A stretch of DNA of 64,000 nucleotides from Agarophyton chilense (Eukaryota > Rhodophyta > Florideophyceae > Gracilariales > Gracilariaceae). A model generated the notes under the pieces. The model was not told the origin of the DNA, ran no database searches, and saw only the letters and a list, made by a program, of their open reading frames with translations. Made by a program: the position numbers and the translations under genes. The stretch covers positions 62,001 to 126,000 of the forward strand of contig JARGXX010000138.1 of NCBI GenBank assembly GCA_030374765.1, in the 5' to 3' direction. Position 1 is the stretch's first letter. Each line of letters opens with the position of its first letter. Below are positions 57,374 through 64,000 of this stretch, piece after piece.

Positions 57374-58950
57374 TTAGCCCTCTGCAGGCATCGGCTCCTT
57401 GCGACGGCGCCAATACCTGATGCGGAAGTGTGGGGGTATTGCGGCTGGGGGTTCGAGGGTGTACCCTTCTGGGCCCCAGCAGTACCACCTGATGGTGTAC
57501 TTCAGACCATCGTAGGTTCGCGTGTGGCCCACCAAACGGTCAACGGGAAATTCTCCTGAGGTTTTGTCCTGATCTTTCGGAGGAACGCTACCTCGAGGGT
57601 TCATATCTTCCGAGTTGGGAGCTTCGTGTGTAAGAGCCGGGTCGGGCCCTCCCGCTGTTACCGTGTGAGGTTCCATTTCCGTTCCTGTTAGAGAGTTGTA
57701 ATCCAGATCATCCCGTTGTAGTTCATCATTCACCTCAACTGGGGTGGGGTCCTCCTAGGGTCGAGTGCGCAGAGCTACCGCTCTGGGCTCTCGGGCTGAG
57801 GTGCCCCCCTCAATGCGTTGTTAAACCGTTTCAGGTGCTACCGTAACACGGTCAATTGATATCGTATTCGGTATTCCATTTTGGTCAACCGTAACGGTGT
57901 GGTCTGATGCGTTCAATACCTTATAACGCCCCATTGATTTGGGTAGAAGCTTCGAATTGATATCTCTGTCAGTAGCTTCGTCGTCTGCTTCATCACCCGG
58001 TCGTGGTCTTTTACCTAAAGGTGGGTTGTCTATATAAATATATTGTCCCGAAGATACAGAGACCACTTTTGTTACCCTACGGTCGTAGTCGGCCTTGTAG
58101 CGCTTCTGGGCTGCAGTGATGCGGCTCTCTGCATGTTTGGGGGCCCTCGTCAACCTCACAAGGGTATTCCGCTTGACCTGGGCAGAGGTCAGTGCGCCCG
58201 CTGCAGTGCTGTTGGTATGATGTCCCTGCACTACAATACCTGGGGGGTGTCGCGAAAAAACCAAATCAAAGGGAGTGGTCTGCGTTGACGGGTGTACCTG
58301 AAGGTCATAGGAGTTGGTGAGCGGTCGCACCAGTTCATCCCACACAGTTTGGTGCTCTTCCGTAAAGTGTCGTAGCCTTGATACCAATGTGTGGTTAAAG
58401 CGCTCGACCTGTCCGTTCGTCTGCGGGTGGTAGGCAGTAGTGAAATAGTGCTTGATACCCAAGAGGTTACGGACCGCTTCGAAGAACTTCGATGCCAAGT
58501 TTGAACCAATATCGGTAAGTAGGTACAGTGGTGCACCATACGTATAGACCCAATTGTTGAGGAACGCGATCGCCAGCGTGGTTGACTTCGTCTCATTTAA
58601 AGGCATCGCTCTCGTGAGCTTCGAGAACCTGCCTGTGATCACTAGAATGTGCTGATACCCATTCTTGGTTTTGGGAAGTGGTCCTAGAAGGTCTATCGCA
58701 ACAAATTCCAGTGGACCCGCTGCTGGGAACAGCCTGAGGTATTTTCGATGCTTTTGAATACCACCGCTGGTACGAACACAAGAATCGCATGAACCTACAA
58801 AGGTATAGACATCATGGGCCATATGAAGCCAATGGAACCGTTGCCTCAAAGTGTAATACATCCTGGTGGCACCGGGGTGTCCCGATTGTCGCGGGTAGTG
58901 TACGAGATACAAGACTCTCGGGCGCAGTGCCTTCGGAACCACCTTTTGAA
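57374..58950 (-). pseudogene. integrase and chromodomain-like end of element B (fossil)
   Basis: Counterpart of 32366-33990: a zinc module, AIDLLGPLPKTKNGYQH, YHPQTNGQVERFNHTL and the chromodomain-like VDRLVGHTRTYDGLKYTIRW. Pol ends at 57374. It has few breaks and reads better than copy A. Confidence 0.8.
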
Positions 58951-59289
58951 GGCTACCATCCAAGGTTGACCTTCTCACGATGTACCCATTGTGGTCCACA
59001 TCGAACGGTGATCCTTTGTAACCAATGTGGTCAGCCAGGGTTCTGCAGTACGCATCCTGTGCCTCTTCTCGTAGAAATTCCTCTCGGGTTACGGGCATGA
59101 CGTTCGTTTCCTCTTGGGTCAGTATCTGCGTGGCCATCTCGGTGTTCCGCAAAGCACCTTCTTCAGGTAAGTCCCAACATCCTTCTAGGTGTTCGCCGGT
59201 ACCATTTTGGTTTGATGACACCAATAAGCAAGAGATATCATCGTCCACCGGTTCTGTCTCTAACCCTGAGGTGTTTAAGCGTGACATAG

Positions 59290-60530
59290 CGTCGGCTATG
59301 TTGTGCTTGATACTTGGACGGTACTGTACGTCGTATTAAAACTACGAAAGTCTCAACCTCCAACGGGCAAGTCTACCAGACGCATCTGCGAGTCCGAGGA
59401 TCCACCTTAAGGCGTTGTGGTCCGTGCGCAACGTAAAGCGCTTACCATAAAGGTATGGACGGAGCATCAACATGCTCCACACTACTGCTAGACATTCCTT
59501 CTCGGTTACCTTGTAGTTCTGCTCCGCCTCATTCATAGCGCGGCTCCAGTATCCTATAGGTAATTTGTCTCCGTTGTGCTGCTCCGGCATGAGACAACAA
59601 CCAATTTGGGCATGGGATGCATCTGTATCCAGCGTGTACGATAGACCTGTTTTCGGTAACGCTAAGGTTGGCGGCGACAACAGCGCTCGTTTCAATTGCT
59701 CAAAGGTATCCATTTCGTCGTTCGATAGATTCTCAAACCGTTCAGGATCACCTTTCTGGAGCTTCTTGTTGAGGGGAGCCGCTATTTTCGCGAATCCCGT
59801 GACGAAGGGACGATAGACATTGCATAAACCTATAAAGGATCGTACGTCTGTCTGGAATCGTGGCACCTTGACATCCTGTACGGCTTTAATGTTGCTCGGC
59901 GCAACCTCTAGGGTACCAGGGCCTATGATGTGGCCCAGGTATTGAACCGTTCTGGTAAAGAAGACGCATTTGCGCAGCTTCAGCTTCACACCCGCCTCAG
60001 CTAGGAGGGTTAGTACGGTGCGCACGTGAGCAAAATGCTCTTCTACCGATCTGGAGTAGATGATTACATCATCGATGTATACCAAGGCGGTTGTTCACTT
60101 AACCTTCGAAAGGATGATGTCCAGCGCCCTTTGAAAGGTGGCTGGAGCATTGCGCAAGCCGAAAGGCATCCGCGTGACGCGAAACAAACCTGCATGGCAC
60201 GTGAAGGTCGTTTTTTCTCGGTCTTCCTCACCTACAGGTACCTGCCAGTAACCACAACTGGCATCCAACGTGGTAAATATCTGCGCATCTCCGAAGGAGT
60301 CGATGCACTCATCCATTCTAAGTATCGGGTACAAATCCCTGACGGTCACGCTATTGAGCCTCCTGTAGTCCACACAGAACCTCATACGGTTATCTCCTTT
60401 CTTTTGAACCAGAACCACATGACTAGCCCAATCTCAGTTGGCTTGTTCAAGTACCCCTTCTTGGAGCATTTGCTCCACTTTGAGTTCTACCTCTCTCGCC
60501 TTCGAACCGGCAAGGTATTGTTGCTGATAA
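59290..60530 (-). pseudogene. RT and RNase H of element B (fossil)
   Basis: Counterpart of the RT and RNase H of copy A: RFCVDYRRLNSV, NAPATFQRALDIILSK, the YIDD box near 60.08 kb, YTLDTDASHAQIGCC and ECLAVVWSMLMLRPYLYG. It is broken. Confidence 0.8.
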
Positions 60531-61660
60531 ATCGGCTTCGTTTCAGGGCGGAGCTCGATGCGATGCTGTGTGGCCTTAATTTGGCCCAGATGGCCTGACC
60601 ATATGGTTTCGAACTCCTCCAGAAGGTCGATAATACGGCCCCGCAGTTGGCCGCTTTCTTCACCGATCTGGACTGTATCTTGCCATTGCCTCTCAGGGTC
60701 AGGTTCCCCTTCTTTGTCTACCGATGCCTTATCGGTTAGCTTTGATTCCAAGTTGGTATTTATCGATACCTTTGTGGTTGTGGACGCATTTGCACACCCC
60801 CCTTCCTTATCGAAGGCCACCTCGCCGAGATCAGTGCGAGCTACGGTGAAGAACGCTTGTGAGGCCGGTAGTGCGATGCCAACATTGGTATTTTTCGGCA
60901 ACTTTACGTCGTGACTGCTGAAGTTGCTGAGACACACCTTAAAGGGTTGATTTGGGATGTTTTCGACAATCCCGTTGGCCATCAAGGTGAGGTGCTGATG
61001 TGCTAACATCGGATGGTTTTGTAGTATGACCAGCCCTGGGGTCGCACACAACACCGGCACCAATATTGGGTGCATTGGCGGGATGACAACCTGTTTAGTA
61101 ATGCGCACTTTGTTGGAGACCGTTTCGGTGGATATCGTCTTTTTCGGTTTGACAAACCATCCCCGTTTGGTTTCCGTATTAACTAAAATGGCAATTCGTC
61201 CCCCGTAACCTAGGGCGACGGTACGGGGACCAGGAAGGATTGCTTTGACATTTCTGTCAATGAAGTTCGTACCTAGTAGGCAGTCTGTTGGTAAACGGTC
61301 GACAACAAAGAATTGCAGTCCTACCTTGAGATGTCCGAGCTGCACCACAGTGGTGAGAGTACCTCGAAGGTTTAATGGGCGCTCATTTGCATCCACCAGC
61401 GGGTTGTTGTCGGGAGGTCGGCTCAAGTTCCGAAATACCGCCTCAGGTATGACGCGGGAGTTGAGGACGTTTGGGCTGGCCCCCGTATCCAGCGCGCAGG
61501 TGACCGGAACCGCAAGGCGATCGCGGAAACACATTGAAGCACGTACTTCATAGTTGTGGTACTTCATATGACAAACCGGACCTGGTTGTGACGTGTTATC
61601 TTCCACCTTCAAGGTTCTGGGTATCGATTGGACTTCCGATTGCAGGTTGGGTTCGGCCAT
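60434..61660 (-). pseudogene. protease and RT start of element B (fossil)
   Basis: One long open segment from the pol start with the retropepsin signature ALDTGAS near 61.49 kb, LLGTNFIDRNVKAIL, and the linker to RT. Confidence 0.75.
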
Positions 61661-61857
61661 TACGCCAACCGTTCGGTGTTTTTCTCCTGTACGGGAGGGG
61701 TTGAGTCCAAGTTTGGTGTTTCCTCGATGGTATTTACCTGTACCGGTGTACGGGGTTGGAATCCATTTGGTGCTTGCGTTGAAGACCCATAGAGGCGTTG
61801 GTGATTCTGCATGCGAGCCTGAATCAACTGGTCTCTCATCCCTGGAGGTAAGTTAGC

Positions 61858-61899
61858 GCAATTGTTTGCCAAATGGTCTTTCGCGAGACAGAACCAGCA
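61858..61899 (-). other. gag zinc knuckle of element B
   Basis: CWFCLAKDHLANNC, C-x2-C-x4-H-x4-C, the match of 29468-29509. Confidence 0.85.
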
Positions 61900-63870
61900 A
61901 ACGAGGCCTCCAGTTTGGGTGTCTCGCGTTACCATTGATAGGGGCTTCGAAACCTGGTTGGTAGGAGCAGTGGCGTGGGATGTGGGCGGCGAGTTATGGG
62001 AGCTCGCTCCCTGCATCCTATGCGAGCTCACCGAACTTGGCGGCGATTGTACCGAGTTTGGTGTAGGCGTTGGCGACCAATTTCCTACCGTCGAAGGTTT
62101 CGAGAACCGCCCCAGGGTCGCTACCGAGTGGATAGCGGTCCCTGTAGGTACTTCGAAGTGCGATCTACCCTCTGAGGTTGTGGTATCTTCAATTTCCAAG
62201 ACCGAACTTTTCGTTTTATCCATCGAGGTTGGAGGCACAGCTGGTCTCTTTCCCAGCCGAAGGGTATCTCCAAGGCCCTGTGAGTATCGAGCCTGCCCAT
62301 TGTAGTCTACCTTTCGGTTAGTGGCCAGGTAGTTGCGTACCTGGTAACGGATCGCTTCATCGACATTGTCGGCGAATAGCGACTTTAACCGAGAGGTAGT
62401 GAACACATTACCACAGCGGGTTGCCAGATTCCACAGCGCGAGCGAAAACTTCGATTCGGTTTGCCAAGAACTTTAATGGTAGGCGAGGACTTCCGAATAA
62501 CCCTCTTGGATAACCTCATCTGTGGCGTATGTTTCCAAAAAGAAATTGACCACTTCTGGGTATGACTCCAACATCTCTGTGCCATCCTCATCCATCGCTA
62601 AGGTATGGCCGCGGAGCCTACCTTGCAGCAAGCAGTATGCGTGTCCTTTCAGGTAAAACTGAAATAGCCACATAGCAGCGCCCTCGGAAAACCCATTTCG
62701 GTCACATGCAATCTTGAACTTCTGTAGAAACTCAATCACCGCAATAGGATCCGTACCTGTGACGGTTGTGTCACCCATTTGGAAGCTGAGCTTCTTGTGG
62801 TGTTTAGTAATCTTCTGAGCAACCTCTTGGGTGTATTCAGACGATTTGTTGATCAACCGATAAGTCCTGTAATCAAATGCTTTGGTGAACATATCGTTCA
62901 ACGATTGGTGCACCTCCAGGTCCATTTCGGTGTCCGTCTCAGAGTCGGGCGACTCATTGTATCGCTTTTTACGCTTTCGGTTCTTTTTCGACGACTTCTT
63001 CGTTGACCTGTTCGGTTTCTTCTTCTTCTTACCTTTACGGTCATCATCCGACGATGAACTCGTATGGTAACTGGAGTCTGACGAGTCGGGGTCTGAATCA
63101 TCTTCTCGATTCTTTCCCCTCTTCGTCCTCTGCTTCTTCCCTTTTCGGTTTCTTCGTCGCACATCCAACGAGTCAGACGAATCGTCCTTGGGACCACCTC
63201 CATGGGTATCCTTTTGAACGAAACCAGTAATTGGTGGCAGATAAATGTCTTGAGGATCTACCTTCCCTGGGACCTCTTGACTCAGCCTTGGACCTTGTAG
63301 GTACTTACTATCAGTAGGTAAGTGTTTGGAATGGGTGGAATGACCAATTTGGAACCCTTGTGGTATGCGCTTTGCGATGTTCCCCTGTGAAGGTCGGGAC
63401 TCTGCGAATCCCTCGGAAACCCAAAGGTCTTGCACAGCGCGGTAAACATACTCCCTAGCATCTGTGAAGAGATACTGTTTCACCATTTCAGGTATCCTGT
63501 CCGATAGCTCTTGAGCTGCTCGGTCAACCACAATACGGCTAAATGCATCGACGTCCATTGAGGGCGATACCATCCGGGTATCCGACTTCCCCTTTACGGT
63601 GAATGCATCCTCGACCGCGAGAGTGACGAGCGCTTTCGCTCGCTCTTCGAGCTGAGGCCATATCTACTCCGCTGCAACCTCAATTGGTACTTCCCTTTGA
63701 GGTTCCGTTGCCATAGGCGGCGGACCATGTACCTTTACGGTTTTGTCCCGAGGGTGCCGGAGCAGCTCCTCGGGGTTTTCTGGAATCGGTTGAGCCAATG
63801 GGGCTTCTTTAAGACTTTCATGGCTTGGCGAGGCGCTCGCACCACGCGTATTTCTTTTAGGTCGTGCCAT
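61900..63870 (-). pseudogene. gag of element B (fossil)
   Basis: Counterpart of the gag of copy A, beginning MARPKRNTRGASASPSHE near 63.87 kb, with the same capsid-like core (GTDPIAVIEFLQKFKIA) and the same charged Asp/Ser-Lys/Arg segment near 62.95-63.17 kb. It is broken in a few places. Confidence 0.7.
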
Positions 63871-64000
63871 TTGTGACCAAGAGTGGTATCCTGTATTGCT
63901 TTGGGGATTTCCTGAAACCAAATAGAAGTACGAGCGTCCAATCCTTCTCGGAATCTCGTGTGAACTGTGAATGTACAACGAAATCTAAAAAAACTTTCTA

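Larger units (their letters stand above)
53474..64000 (-). mobile_element. Ty3/gypsy element, copy B of the antisense-ORF family (cut by window edge)
   Basis: Same family as 26718-37946 but on the minus strand: the 3' LTR is at 53474-54107, and gag begins near 63.87 kb. The window ends just before the 5' LTR, judging by the matching leader sequence. All parts of copy A recur in the same order, including the antisense frame, here on the plus strand. It has about half a dozen breaks and looks slightly better preserved than copy A. The left flank is catgc; the other target duplication lies outside the window. Confidence 0.9.

Noticed and set aside
1-64000. CRISPR arrays, bacterial operons, rRNA genes
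   Set aside because: No regularly spaced short repeats, no ribosome-binding-site-led gene runs and no rRNA core sequences were seen.

Overview
The window looks like nuclear DNA of a eukaryote with short, apparently intronless genes, TATA boxes, AATAAA poly(A) signals and a very heavy load of LTR retrotransposons. A florideophyte red alga such as Chondrus crispus is my best guess. This rests on the style of the secreted VWA proteins and of the copia and gypsy families, not on any marker gene, so treat it as an inference. There is no rRNA gene, convincing tRNA gene, CRISPR array or bacterial-style operon.

Layout. From 1 to about 10.2 kb the DNA is decayed Ty3/gypsy sequence: a reverse transcriptase (RT) scrap, one plus-strand element with diverged long repeats, and a minus-strand gag. 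From 10.1 to 13.3 kb it is mostly gene-free and AT-rich, with a scrap that looks like a piggyBac transposase. The only clear host-gene island is 13.3-18.4 kb: three paralogous secreted von Willebrand factor A (VWA) proteins, two tandem on the minus strand and one divergent on the plus strand. From 19.5 to 22.5 kb lies a decayed Ty1/copia element.

From 22.5 to about 41.7 kb there is a three-deep nest of Ty3/gypsy elements. A minus-strand element has its gag split by a plus-strand element (24285-40921, 372-bp LTRs). That element has its RT split by a third element (26718-37946, 634-bp LTRs, 5-bp target duplication gcgac). LTR divergence read by eye (about 6-7% in the middle element, about 5% in the innermost) fits that order. 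A second copy of the innermost family runs on the minus strand from 53474 off the right edge. Both copies carry a long reading frame of about 820 codons antisense to pol, between the integrase end and the 3' LTR. I do not recognise it, and it is the most unusual thing in the window.

Between these blocks, 42.4-47 kb holds a minus-strand copia pol and a gypsy gag. 49.3-50.6 kb holds a near-intact but broken host gene for a membrane-anchored, glycosyltransferase-like protein (DUF273-like). 51.5-52.7 kb holds an RNase H-like scrap of a DIRS-type retroelement. Functionally the window is a small secreted-protein gene cluster and one dying enzyme gene set in layered transposon fossils. I see no pathway or operon-like cooperation between the host genes beyond the VWA family being a local duplication.
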